Positions 50,211 to 58,559 of a stretch of DNA of 64,000 bases are shown here, one piece after another. A program made the translations under genes and the position numbers. Below the pieces are notes generated by a model that saw only the letters and a list, made by a program, of their open reading frames with translations, did not search any database and had not been told where the DNA came from. This stretch comes from Piscinibacter gummiphilus. Lineage in GTDB: Bacteria > Pseudomonadota > Gammaproteobacteria > Burkholderiales > Burkholderiaceae_C. The stretch's first letter is position 1. Every line of letters starts with the position of its first letter. Location of the stretch: assembly GCF_002116905.1 (NCBI RefSeq), contig NZ_CP015118.1, positions 4,588,001 through 4,652,000 of the forward strand, written 5' to 3'.

Positions 50211-50740
50211 CGGGGGCCGCCGCCCGCGCCGCGCACGACGAGGTCCTGCAGCGTCTTGACGGCGAAGGTGAACCCGGCCGACAGCGTGGCGGCCGCGCGC
50301 GAGATCTGGTGCGCCGGCCCCTGGCCCACGATGCGGGCGAGGTCGTCCTCGATGTCCCAGCGGAGGTTCTCGATCAGCCAGCTGACGTCGGCGGCGAAGG
50401 CGGAGTCGCCCTCGATGTTCACGCTCGGGCGTTCGCCCGCGAACCACTGGGCCGCGAGCCTGGCCGGGTTGGAGCCGTCGAGCGAGACGCGCAGGTCCGG
50501 GGCGGCCGGCGGTTCGTCGCCGAGCCATTCCAGCAGGCCGGCCGGCGTGACGCCGAACGCGACCACCGGCGGCGGGGGCAGCAGCGAGGGCCAGCCCGTC
50601 CAGGACAGCAGCACCGTGCGGCCGGCGTGCGGCTTCAGGCGCTCGGTGGCGACCGTCTCGGCGGCGATCACGTGGTTGAGCAGCAGCGTGATGCGCGCCA
50701 TGGCCGCCGCGCCGAGGGAGGAAGTGAAGGCGTTGAGCAT
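50207..50740 (-). CDS. ubiJ: ubiquinone biosynthesis accessory factor UbiJ (SCP2 domain)
   Basis: A 177-residue protein with an SCP2-like lipid-binding domain (LNAFTSSLGAAAMARITLLL; LRVSLDGSNPARLAAQWFAG; VNIEGDSAFAADVSWLIENL). UbiJ holds hydrophobic intermediates in the cytosolic Ubi complex. Its position immediately before ubiB with a four-base overlap supports the name, although the sequence is less conserved than E. coli UbiJ. The ATG at 50740 fits the family better than upstream ones. Confidence 0.85.
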   Translation of the reverse strand: MLNAFTSSLGAAAMARITLLLNHVIAAETVATERLKPHAGRTVLLSWTGWPSLLPPPPVVAFGVTPAGLLEWLGDEPPAAPDLRVSLDGSNPARLAAQWFAGERPSVNIEGDSAFAADVSWLIENLRWDIEDDLARIVGQGPAHQISRAAATLSAGFTFAVKTLQDLVVRGAGGGPR

Positions 50741-50859
50741 CCGCGGATTGTAGGGGCCCCTCGTCCTGGGGGCATTCACCGAGGGGGCTGTATCCGTCAT
50801 GGTCGGCGACCTATCATGCGGTGCAACATCGATCTCCAACCCTTCACCAGATTCCTCCC

Positions 50860-51873
50860 ATGGCCCGCATCCTGCTCACCGGTGCCACCGGTTACATCGC
50901 CTCCCACACCTGGCTCGCGCTCGCCGCGGCCGGCTTCGACGTGGTGGGGGTCGACAACTTCTCCAACAGCTCGCCCCTCGTGCTCGACCGCCTGGCCGAA
51001 CTGGGCGGCTTCCAGCCCGTGTTCGTCGAGGCCGACGTGACGGACAAGGCCGCGATGGACACGATCTTCGACCAGCACGCCATCGACGCCGTGGTGCACT
51101 TCGCCGCGTTCAAGGCCGTGGGCGAGTCCACCCAGATCCCGCTCGCGTACTACCGCAACAACATCGGCGGCCTCGTCAACGTCGCCCAGTCCATGCAGGA
51201 CCACGGCGTGACGAAGCTCGTGTTCAGCTCGTCCGCCACCGTCTACGGCCAGCCCGAGACCCTGCCCATCACCGAGAACTCGCCGCTCGCCGCCACCAGT
51301 CCGTACGGCACCACGAAGCTGATGGGCGAAGAGCTGCTGCGCGAACTCGAACGCTGCACGCCGGCGTGGAAGGTCGCCTACCTGCGCTACTTCAACCCGG
51401 TGGGCGCGCACCCCAGCGGCCGCATCGGCGAGGACCCGCGCGGCATCCCCAACAACCTGATGCCCTATGTCACCCAGGTGGCCGTGGGCAAGCGCCCGTT
51501 CCTGCAGGTCTTCGGGGGCGACTACGCCACGCCGGACGGCACCGGCGTGCGCGACTACATCCACGTGATGGACCTCGCCGAGGGCCACGTCGCCGCCGTG
51601 CGCCACCTGCTCGACCGCAACGCCTCGGTCACCGTGAACCTCGGCACCGGCCAGGGCTACAGCGTGCTCGACGTCATCAAGGCCTTCGAACAGGCGAGCG
51701 GCCGCACCATCGCCCACCAGATCGTCGCGCGCCGCCCGGGCGACGTGGCCGAGTGCTACGCCGACCCATCGCGCGCGAAGGCCGAACTGGGCTGGTCCGC
51801 CACGCGCGGGCTGCCCGAGATGTGCGCCGACTCGTGGCGCTGGCAGAGCGGGAACCCCCAAGGCTTCGCCTGA
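50860..51873 (+). CDS. galE: UDP-glucose 4-epimerase
   Basis: A 337-residue extended SDR. The NAD site is RILLTGATGYIASHTWLALA, catalytic Ser is in VFSSSATVYGQPETLP and the Tyr-Lys pair in SPYGTTKLMGEEL. NLGTGQGYSVLDVIKAFEQ and the closing GDVAECYADPSRA are GalE-like. It interconverts UDP-glucose and UDP-galactose for surface polysaccharides. The ATG at 50860 is correct for MARILLTG. The gene faces away from ubiJ, and the kinase gene follows on the same strand after 155 bases. Confidence 0.95.
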   Translation: MARILLTGATGYIASHTWLALAAAGFDVVGVDNFSNSSPLVLDRLAELGGFQPVFVEADVTDKAAMDTIFDQHAIDAVVHFAAFKAVGESTQIPLAYYRNNIGGLVNVAQSMQDHGVTKLVFSSSATVYGQPETLPITENSPLAATSPYGTTKLMGEELLRELERCTPAWKVAYLRYFNPVGAHPSGRIGEDPRGIPNNLMPYVTQVAVGKRPFLQVFGGDYATPDGTGVRDYIHVMDLAEGHVAAVRHLLDRNASVTVNLGTGQGYSVLDVIKAFEQASGRTIAHQIVARRPGDVAECYADPSRAKAELGWSATRGLPEMCADSWRWQSGNPQGFA

Positions 51874-51981
51874 TCGCGGCCTGCCCCCGCCTGGGCCTTG
51901 GCGAGTGAATCCTGCAGGCTGGCCGGGTTCCATGCCACGGGCCGCTGAAAGGGCGTTCGATCCGGGCCCGGACCCGCTTGC

Positions 51982-51996
51982 ACCAAAGGACGATTG
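51982..51996 (+). promoter_or_regulatory. ACCAAAGG-type repeat, copy 1
   Basis: ACCAAAGGACGATTG, 11 of 15 bases the same as copy 3, lies 33 bases before the GTG start of the sensor kinase. Three related copies stand upstream of genes of this module, all in the same orientation. Probable site for its own response regulator, or a conserved promoter part. Confidence 0.4.
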
Positions 51997-52028
51997 ACCC
52001 GGCGGTCCCCGCGAGGGAACCTGAGTCG

Positions 52029-54251
52029 GTGCTGCTGCGCATCCTGCTCCTCCTCGTCGCCGGGTGGTCGGGCGCTCCGATTCCCGGAGGGCCGGGTCGA
52101 GCCATGGCCGCGGAGCCCGAGGCCGCCGTGCTCGTGCTGTTCTCGTCCCACCGGCTCCTGCCCGCGAACCTGGACGCCGACCGCGGACTGCGCGAGGCCG
52201 CACCGGCGGGCACGAGGCCGGGCGTCGAACTGTTCTCCGAATTCCTCGGAGCACCCTCGTTCGAAGGCGAGTTGTACGAAGCCAGGACCGCGCGGTACCT
52301 GCAGGAGAAGTACGCGGACCTCCAGGTCAAGGTGATCGTGGCGCTGGGCCAGGGCGCCCTCGAGTTCCTGCTGCGGCATCGGCAAGCCACCTTCCCGGAC
52401 GTCCCGGTGGTGTACGGCGGTGTCGCCCGGGACGTCGTGAACCGCCATGCCATCCCGCCCGGGTTCATCGGAACGCCGCTGGAGCATGACGTCGGAGGCA
52501 CCTTCGAACTGGCCCGGCAGCTCCACCCGCAGGCGGAACGCCTGGTCGTGGTGACCGGTGCGAGCGGCTGGGACAAGACCCGGGAAGTGGAAGCCCGGGC
52601 CGCCGCCGCCAGGTCGGGCCCCGGCTTGGCCATCGAGTACTGGTCGGGCCTGCCGATGCCGGAACTCACGCGGCGCCTGCGCACCCTCGACGAGAGGACC
52701 GTGGTCTTCTCGCCCGGCTTCTACCGAGACGGCACGGGCAACAACTTCATCCCGCTCGATGCCGCGCGGCAGGTGGCGGAGGCGTCCGCGGCACCGGTCT
52801 ACTCGATCTTTCCGACACAGCTGGGCGCCGGCGTCGTCGGCGGGCGCATGACGTCCTTCGTGGACGTGGGTCGAACGGCACGGGCGGCGCTCGACCAGCT
52901 CCTCGCCGGAACCCCCGCCGCAGCGGTCGGCACCCCGGCACGGCTGCCCGCGCCGGTGCAGCTCGACTGGCAACAGGTTCTTCGATGGCACGTGGACGAG
53001 TCCCTGGTCCCGGCCGACGCCGTCATCCACTTCCGGCGCGCGACCTTCTGGGATCTGTACCGCCGGCAGGTCCTGGCCATCGCGGTCCTGATCGGCCTGC
53101 AGGCGGCACTCATCGTCGCGCTGCTGATCGAACGGCGGCAACGGCAGCGCATCGCCGCGGACCTGCGGGCCAGCGAGACACGCACCGCGCTCGCGGCCGA
53201 AGCGGCCCAACTCGCCATCTTCGAATGGAAGCCCGATCCCGAGGTGGCGCCCGAATTCCTGCCGGAGGCGCTCCGCAGCGCCCACCCCGCGGACAGGGAG
53301 CGGCTCGGCGGCATCTTGCGCAACGCCGCCACGAACGACGCTGCGTTCGAGGTCGAGTACCGCTCCGTCGACGAATCCGGCTCGGTCGGCTGGACCGCAT
53401 TGCGCGGCCGGACGCGCTGCGGAACGCAGGGGCTCATCGTCGGTGTCACCATGGACATCACCGCGCGCAAGGCCGCCGAACTGCAGGCCGCATCGGACCG
53501 GTCGGCCCTGATCCACATCTCCCGGACGGCCACGCTGGGACAACTGTCCGCGGCCATCGCCCACCAGCTGAACCAGCCGCTGGCCGCCATCCTCGGCAAT
53601 GCCGAGACGGCGCTCGCGATGATGCAGCGTGCCAACGTCCCCGCCCAGGAGATGAAGGAGATCCTCGCGGACATCATCAGCGATGACCATCGGGCGGCCG
53701 ATGTGATCCGGCGTCTCGCGGCCCTCTATCGCAAGGGCGAGACCGACGTGGCCCCGGTCGACTTGAACGCCCTCATCGAGGAGACGCTCGGACTGATCCG
53801 GGCGGAGCTCCTGCTGCGCCAGGTGACACCCGCACTCAAGCTCGAGCAGCCCTCGCCGTCCGTGCAGGGCAGCCGCACCCAGCTGCAGCAGGTGATCCTG
53901 AACCTGGTGCTCAACGCGGCCGACGCGATGGTCGACGTCCCCGTCGATCAACGACACCTCGAGGTCCGGAGTTCGATGGGGGAGAACCTCGTGGAAGTGT
54001 GCGTGACGGACCAGGGGCCGGGCATCGCCCCCGACAACCTGGCCCGCGTCTTCGAGCCGTTCTGGACCACCAAGCCGACGGGCCTCGGCATCGGGCTCGC
54101 CATCTGCCAGTCCATCGTGGCGGCCCATCGGGGCTCGCTCCTGGGACGGAACAACCGTTCGGGCGGGGCCAGCTTCTGCTTCTCCCTGCCCGTGACCACG
54201 ACCACCGCCAACCGGGAGCCGTCTCATGCATACCGTGTACCTGGTGGATGA
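52029..54251 (+). CDS. histidine kinase with fused ABC-type substrate-binding sensor
   Basis: A 740-residue kinase. A signal peptide (LLRILLLLVAGWSGAP, cleaved after AMA) leads to a periplasmic ABC_sub_bind-type domain of ~300 residues (VIVALGQGALEFLLRH, VVVTGASGWDKTREVEA). A membrane segment lies near residue 346, then a PAS-like linker, H-box LSAAIAHQLNQPLAAIL, N-box LNLVLNAADAM and G-box GLGIGLAICQSIV. I prefer the GTG at 52029, preceded by GAGGG, since a TTG at 51978 would spoil the signal peptide. It would sense a small molecule outside and phosphorylate the overlapping FixJ-type regulator. Confidence 0.88.
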   Translation: MLLRILLLLVAGWSGAPIPGGPGRAMAAEPEAAVLVLFSSHRLLPANLDADRGLREAAPAGTRPGVELFSEFLGAPSFEGELYEARTARYLQEKYADLQVKVIVALGQGALEFLLRHRQATFPDVPVVYGGVARDVVNRHAIPPGFIGTPLEHDVGGTFELARQLHPQAERLVVVTGASGWDKTREVEARAAAARSGPGLAIEYWSGLPMPELTRRLRTLDERTVVFSPGFYRDGTGNNFIPLDAARQVAEASAAPVYSIFPTQLGAGVVGGRMTSFVDVGRTARAALDQLLAGTPAAAVGTPARLPAPVQLDWQQVLRWHVDESLVPADAVIHFRRATFWDLYRRQVLAIAVLIGLQAALIVALLIERRQRQRIAADLRASETRTALAAEAAQLAIFEWKPDPEVAPEFLPEALRSAHPADRERLGGILRNAATNDAAFEVEYRSVDESGSVGWTALRGRTRCGTQGLIVGVTMDITARKAAELQAASDRSALIHISRTATLGQLSAAIAHQLNQPLAAILGNAETALAMMQRANVPAQEMKEILADIISDDHRAADVIRRLAALYRKGETDVAPVDLNALIEETLGLIRAELLLRQVTPALKLEQPSPSVQGSRTQLQQVILNLVLNAADAMVDVPVDQRHLEVRSSMGENLVEVCVTDQGPGIAPDNLARVFEPFWTTKPTGLGIGLAICQSIVAAHRGSLLGRNNRSGGASFCFSLPVTTTTANREPSHAYRVPGG

Positions 54252-54876
54252 CGACGCGGGCGTGCGCCGCGCCCTCTCCCGAGTGCTCCGCGAGGATGGA
54301 TTCGACGTCATGGCCTTCGAATCCGCGACCCAGTTCATCGACCGCGCCGACGCGGGAGACGGGTCGTGCATCGTGCTCGACGTGTCCATGCCGGACGTCG
54401 ACGGCCTGCAGTTGCAGGAGCAGCTCGCCGGCGCCGGAGCCCGGCTCCCGATCGTCTTCGTCAGCGGCCACGCGGACGTGCCCATGTGCGCGCGGGCGAT
54501 GAAGAACGGGGCGGTCGACTTCCTGACGAAACCGGTGGACGCCCATGCGCTGGTCACCACCGTCCGCATGGCCATCGACCGGTTCGATGCGGAACGGTGT
54601 GCCCGTTCCGAGGCCGAGGCGTTGAAGGAGCGCTTCCACCGCCTGACGGAGCGGGAGCGCGAAGTGCTGGACGCGGTCGTGCGCGGCCGGTTGAACAAGC
54701 AGATCGCCGCGGAGCTGAACCTGGTCGAGCAGACGGTCAAGTTCCATCGTGCCCGACTGATGGAACACATGCAGGCCCGGACCGTGGCCGAGCTGATGCT
54801 CATGGCGGCCCGGCTCGGCCTGGGCGTGGAATCGGCGGTTTCGTCCCCGGAGGATCCGGGAACCGGACGGCATTGA
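54226..54876 (+). CDS. FixJ/LuxR-family response regulator
   Basis: A 216-residue regulator with a receiver domain (VYLVDDDAGVRRALSRVL; phospho-acceptor Asp52 in IVLDVSMPDVDG; FLTKPVDAHAL) and a LuxR-type helix-turn-helix at the end (HRLTEREREVLDAVVRGRLN, KQIAAELNLVEQTVKFHRAR). It overlaps the kinase gene by 26 bases, so the two are one unit. It is expected to switch on genes in response to the kinase's ligand. The nearby sulfatase gene, with its ACCAAAGG element, is a likely target. Confidence 0.92.
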   Translation: MHTVYLVDDDAGVRRALSRVLREDGFDVMAFESATQFIDRADAGDGSCIVLDVSMPDVDGLQLQEQLAGAGARLPIVFVSGHADVPMCARAMKNGAVDFLTKPVDAHALVTTVRMAIDRFDAERCARSEAEALKERFHRLTEREREVLDAVVRGRLNKQIAAELNLVEQTVKFHRARLMEHMQARTVAELMLMAARLGLGVESAVSSPEDPGTGRH

Positions 54877-54891
54877 ACCAAAAGCCAGTAG
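54877..54891 (+). promoter_or_regulatory. ACCAAAGG-type repeat, copy 2
   Basis: ACCAAAAGCCAGTAG, 12 of 15 bases identical to copy 3. It begins immediately after the regulator's stop codon and 39 bases before the lone receiver gene, suggesting a separate promoter there. Confidence 0.4.
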
Positions 54892-54915
54892 GCAGGAGCC
54901 CGCATCGCCGATAAC

Positions 54916-55317
54916 TTGCATCGGGTGGCCATCCCGCACCCCATCATTGCCGTCGTCGACGACGAACCCGCCGTGCGGGCGATGCTTCAGCGCGCGCTCC
55001 GGCTGGCCGGCTACCACGCGGAGGCCTTCGCGACCGGCCAGGAGTTCCTCGCCGCCCTCGCGCACCGCCGGCCGGACTGCGTGATCCTCGACATGCACAT
55101 GCCGGGCCTGTCCGGACTGGACGTGGCGCAGCAGCTGAGCGGACGCCAGCTCCACCTGCCCGTCATCTTCATCACGGCGAGCGACGAGGTCAGCATCGAC
55201 GGCCGCACGGATCCGGCCACCACCGTCGGTCTCCTGCGCAAGCCGTTCCCGTCCGACACGCTGTTCGAAGCGGTCGAGGCCGCGCTCCGCATCAAGGCTC
55301 GAGGCGCCGAGGACTGA
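54916..55317 (+). CDS. stand-alone receiver domain protein
   Basis: A 133-residue receiver domain with no output domain. The acidic pocket is IIAVVDDEPAVRAM, phospho-acceptor Asp59 is in VILDMHMPGLSGLD and the conserved Lys in GLLRKPFPSDTL. The usual Thr is within VIFITASDE. It begins with TTG at 54916; a GTG at 54925 is another choice, and neither has a strong ribosome site. It could act as a phosphate sink or adaptor for the preceding kinase. Confidence 0.85.
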   Translation: MHRVAIPHPIIAVVDDEPAVRAMLQRALRLAGYHAEAFATGQEFLAALAHRRPDCVILDMHMPGLSGLDVAQQLSGRQLHLPVIFITASDEVSIDGRTDPATTVGLLRKPFPSDTLFEAVEAALRIKARGAED

Positions 55318-55332
55318 ACCAAAGGCTAGTTG
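55318..55332 (+). promoter_or_regulatory. ACCAAAGG-type repeat, copy 3
   Basis: ACCAAAGGCTAGTTG begins immediately after the receiver gene's stop and 95 bases before the alkylsulfatase start. It is the clearest copy and supports regulation of the sulfatase by the adjacent FixJ-type system; inferred from repetition and place. Confidence 0.4.
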
Positions 55333-55412
55333 CCGCAGCGTCCCGGCCTGACCAAACTCGTTGCACGTGACCCACGCCGCCACAAGGCGGCATCCAACCA
55401 CAAGGTGAAGCC

Positions 55413-57434
55413 ATGATGATTCTTTCAAGCCGCCTCAGTCTGGCCGCAGTGGTCCTGGGCATGGCGGCGTGTGCCCAGTCGCCGTCGAGCCCGCCGGCTG
55501 CGGCCGCCAAACCCGACGCGGCGTCCGGCACCCCGACCGGACCGAAGGGGGCCACCGCGGCCACCCGCGCCGCGAACGCCGCGGTGCAGAGCAGCCTGCC
55601 CTTCTCGGACAAGGCGGACTTCGACGACGCGCAGCGAGGCCTCGTCGCCCGCCCGGACACGCTCACGATCAAGGACGCGAAGGGCAACGTGGTGTGGGAC
55701 CTGGAGCAGTACAAGACCTACATCGGCCTCGACAAGCCCGCGCCCGACACCGTCAACCCGAGCCTGTGGCGCAACACCCAGCTCGTGATGCAGTACGGCC
55801 TCTACAAGGTGACCGACGGCATCTACCAGGTCCGTGGGTACGACCTCTCCAACATCACGTTCGTCCAGGGACAGACCGGCTGGATCGTGTTCGACCCGCT
55901 GATCTCCGCCGAGACGGCCAAGGCGGCGTTCGACCTGGTCACCGAGAAGCTCGGCAAGAAGCCCATCAAGGCCGTGGTCTACAGCCACTCGCACATCGAC
56001 CACTACGGCGGCGTGCGGGGCATCATCAGCGACGAGGACGTGCAGTCCAAGCGCACCCGCATCTTCGCGCCGGAGCACTTCACCGAACACGCGATCAGCG
56101 AGAACGTCATCGCGGGCAACGCGATGGGCCGGCGCGCGGTCTACATGTACGGCGCCCTGCTGCCCCGCAACGCCCAGGGTGGTGTCAACGGCGGCCTGGG
56201 GCAGACCGTCTCCACGGGCACCGCCACGCTGATGCTGCCCACCGACGTCGTCAAGAAGACCGGCGAGACCCACACCGTCGACGGCGTGAAGATGGTGTTC
56301 CAGATGACCCCGGGCACCGAGGCCCCCGCGGAGATGAACACGTTCTTCCCCGACAAGAAGGCCATGTGGATGGCGGAGAACACCACCAACACGATGCACA
56401 ACATCCTCACGCTTCGGGGGGCGCAGGTGCGCGACGCGTTGAAGTGGTCCTCCTACCTCGACGAGACCATCCGCCTCTACGGCAAGGACACCGAGGTGAA
56501 GTTCCAGGCCCACCACTGGCCACAGTGGGGCAACGCGAAGATCCTCGACTACTGGAAGAAGCAGCGTGACCTCTACAAGTACACGCACGACCAGTCCGTC
56601 AACCTGATGAACAAGGGCTACACCGGCACCGAGATCTCCGAGATGATCAAGCTGCCGCCCGAGCTCGATCAGTTCTGGCCCAACCGCGGCTACTACGGTT
56701 CGCTGCGCCACAACTCGCGGGCCATCTACCAGCGCTACATGGGCTGGTACGACGGCAATCCCGTCAGCCTGAACAACCTGCCGCCGTCCGATGCCGCGAA
56801 GAAGTACGTGCAGTACATGGGCGGCGAAGCCGCGGCGATCAGCAAGGCCCGCGCCGACTTCGACAACGGCGAGTACCGCTGGGTGGCCGAAGCCATGAAA
56901 CACGTGGTCTTCGCCAACCCGTCCAGCCGGGACGGCAAGGAACTGCTGGCCGACGCGCTCGAACAGATGGGCTACCAGGCCGAATCGGGCCCGTGGCGCT
57001 CGGTCTACCTGCAAGGCGCATTCGAACTGCGCAACGGCACGCCGAAGGCCGGCGGCACCAACGTGGCCAGCCCCGACACCATCCGGGCGATGCCGCCTGA
57101 AATGCTCTTCGACTACTTCGGCGTGCGCCTCAACGGGCCGAAGGCGGCCGGCAAGAAGATCGCGCTGAACGTCGACTTCACCGATCTCAAGAAGCAGTAC
57201 GGGCTCGTCGTCGAGAACGGTGTGCTGAACTACTCGTCCGGCGTGCTGCCGCAGTCCGATGCACGGCTCACGATGAGCAAAGCCACGCTCGACTCGATCC
57301 AGCTCAAGGAGACCACGCTCGAACAGGCGATCTCGTCCGGCGCCCTCAAGGTGGAAGGCAACCGCCAGGCGTTCAGCGACTTCATGGGCCTGCTCGACAC
57401 GTTCGACTTCTGGTTCAACATCGTCACGCCATGA
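55413..57434 (+). CDS. SdsA1-type alkyl/aryl sulfatase (metallo-beta-lactamase fold)
   Basis: A 673-residue exported enzyme. A short signal with a possible lipobox Cys (AAVVLGMAACAQ) is followed by a zinc-dependent MBL domain: VVYSHSHIDHYGGVRG with His192, His194, Asp196 and His197. A dimerisation domain follows, and a C-terminal SCP2-like domain (MPPEMLFDYFGVRLNGPKAA, then DARLTMSKATLDSIQLKE) for long-chain binding, as in SdsA1. It releases sulfate from detergents such as dodecyl sulfate and natural sulfate esters, giving alcohols. The gene stands with a FixJ-type sensor pair upstream and a small exported protein downstream. Confidence 0.92.
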   Translation: MMILSSRLSLAAVVLGMAACAQSPSSPPAAAAKPDAASGTPTGPKGATAATRAANAAVQSSLPFSDKADFDDAQRGLVARPDTLTIKDAKGNVVWDLEQYKTYIGLDKPAPDTVNPSLWRNTQLVMQYGLYKVTDGIYQVRGYDLSNITFVQGQTGWIVFDPLISAETAKAAFDLVTEKLGKKPIKAVVYSHSHIDHYGGVRGIISDEDVQSKRTRIFAPEHFTEHAISENVIAGNAMGRRAVYMYGALLPRNAQGGVNGGLGQTVSTGTATLMLPTDVVKKTGETHTVDGVKMVFQMTPGTEAPAEMNTFFPDKKAMWMAENTTNTMHNILTLRGAQVRDALKWSSYLDETIRLYGKDTEVKFQAHHWPQWGNAKILDYWKKQRDLYKYTHDQSVNLMNKGYTGTEISEMIKLPPELDQFWPNRGYYGSLRHNSRAIYQRYMGWYDGNPVSLNNLPPSDAAKKYVQYMGGEAAAISKARADFDNGEYRWVAEAMKHVVFANPSSRDGKELLADALEQMGYQAESGPWRSVYLQGAFELRNGTPKAGGTNVASPDTIRAMPPEMLFDYFGVRLNGPKAAGKKIALNVDFTDLKKQYGLVVENGVLNYSSGVLPQSDARLTMSKATLDSIQLKETTLEQAISSGALKVEGNRQAFSDFMGLLDTFDFWFNIVTP

Positions 57435-57967
57435 AGACGCCGCTCGCCCATGGCCTGATGCTGTTCGCCCTCGGGCTGCCGGCCGCCGCGGCGGCCTGCG
57501 GGCTGGACGGCAACGTGATCGACTCGAAGACCCTCTCGGCGGTCCACCCGGGGTCGATCGACGTGGCGCTCGGCGTGCGGCAGCTCATCGACGAGCGCCG
57601 CGTCGCCGAGCTGCCCACCGCCGCGCCCGGTCTCGTCTACCAGCGGGCGTCGCAGACGCTGCGCGCCCTCAAGGCCCGCCTGCAGACGGAAGGTCCGCAG
57701 GACCCGACGGCCTTGCTGATCGTCGAGTACCACCTGTGGGCCCGCTGGCAGGGGTCGGGCGACACGCTCGAGATGCAGATCCACGTCGACGGCCCCCAGC
57801 CGGGTGACACCGTCATCCTCACCGGGGAAGCCGTCCTGACGGCCCTGCTCCAGCGCCAGCTGACGATGGACCAGGCGCAACAGGCCGGCGCGTACCGCGT
57901 GGAGCCCGCGGGTGTCACGACGGCGCATGCCGGACCGTTGTCCAGCCCGGGCGATCCGGTGCGCTGA
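57431..57967 (+). CDS. secreted hypothetical protein after the sulfatase
   Basis: A 178-residue protein with a signal peptide (AHGLMLFALGLPAAAAACG); a Cys follows and might be a lipobox. The mature part is a mixed alpha/beta domain with no recognised family (VALGVRQLIDERRVAELPTA, LIVEYHLWARWQGSGDTLEM). Its ATG overlaps the sulfatase stop by four bases, so production is coupled. A periplasmic helper or alcohol/sulfate-handling protein is possible; unproven. Confidence 0.75.
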   Translation: MKTPLAHGLMLFALGLPAAAAACGLDGNVIDSKTLSAVHPGSIDVALGVRQLIDERRVAELPTAAPGLVYQRASQTLRALKARLQTEGPQDPTALLIVEYHLWARWQGSGDTLEMQIHVDGPQPGDTVILTGEAVLTALLQRQLTMDQAQQAGAYRVEPAGVTTAHAGPLSSPGDPVR

Positions 57968-57974
57968 AGTCGAC

Positions 57975-58415
57975 TCAGTCCGTCGCCGGGATGTTCCCGG
58001 CGACCTTCCGCCCCATGCTGATGCGGTCCTCGACCTCGTACCCGAGCGACTGGTAGAAGTCGGCGACCCCGGCATTGCTGCCGACGATCTGCAGGTTGAT
58101 CTTCGTGCACCCCCGCTGCGCCAGCGCCTGCTCGGCGCGGCGGACCAGCGCGGCGCCGATGCCGCTCGAGCGGAACGCGCGCGCCACCGCCACCGAGTAG
58201 AGCCAGCCCCGGTGCCCGTCGTAGCCCCCGAGCGTGGTACCGACGACACGGCCATCGACCAGCGCGACGAAGAAGAGGCCGTCGTCCACGGCCAGCTTCT
58301 TGTCGATGCTCAGGGCCGGGTCGTTGTGGCCGGTGCTTCGGCCGAAGACGTCGGTCCAGAGGGCGATGACTTGCTGGCGGTGGGGGTTGTCCTGGTAGGT
58401 GTCGATCTGGTGCAT
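57975..58415 (-). CDS. GNAT family N-acetyltransferase (YpeA-like)
   Basis: A 146-residue GNAT protein. Motif A is YSVAVARAFRSSGIGAALVR with the acetyl-CoA loop, and the C-terminal half contains INLQIVGSNAGVADFYQSLG, as in the YpeA group. It acetylates an unidentified amine. The ATG at 58415 (MHQIDTYQDN) gives the normal length; another at 58490 would add unrelated residues. It converges with the preceding gene on the other strand, seven bases apart. Confidence 0.88.
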   Translation of the reverse strand: MHQIDTYQDNPHRQQVIALWTDVFGRSTGHNDPALSIDKKLAVDDGLFFVALVDGRVVGTTLGGYDGHRGWLYSVAVARAFRSSGIGAALVRRAEQALAQRGCTKINLQIVGSNAGVADFYQSLGYEVEDRISMGRKVAGNIPATD

Positions 58416-58559
58416 GGTTCCTGGTTCTCCCTGGCGGACCGCGCTCTCCGGCGCGGGCAACAGGTGAGCAGCATAGCGAGGACTCGTCATCCCGGCGGAC
58501 GCCGGGATCCACCGCGGTCGCAGCGCGTCGTCGCGTGATGTTGCCGCGGTGCCCTGAAC

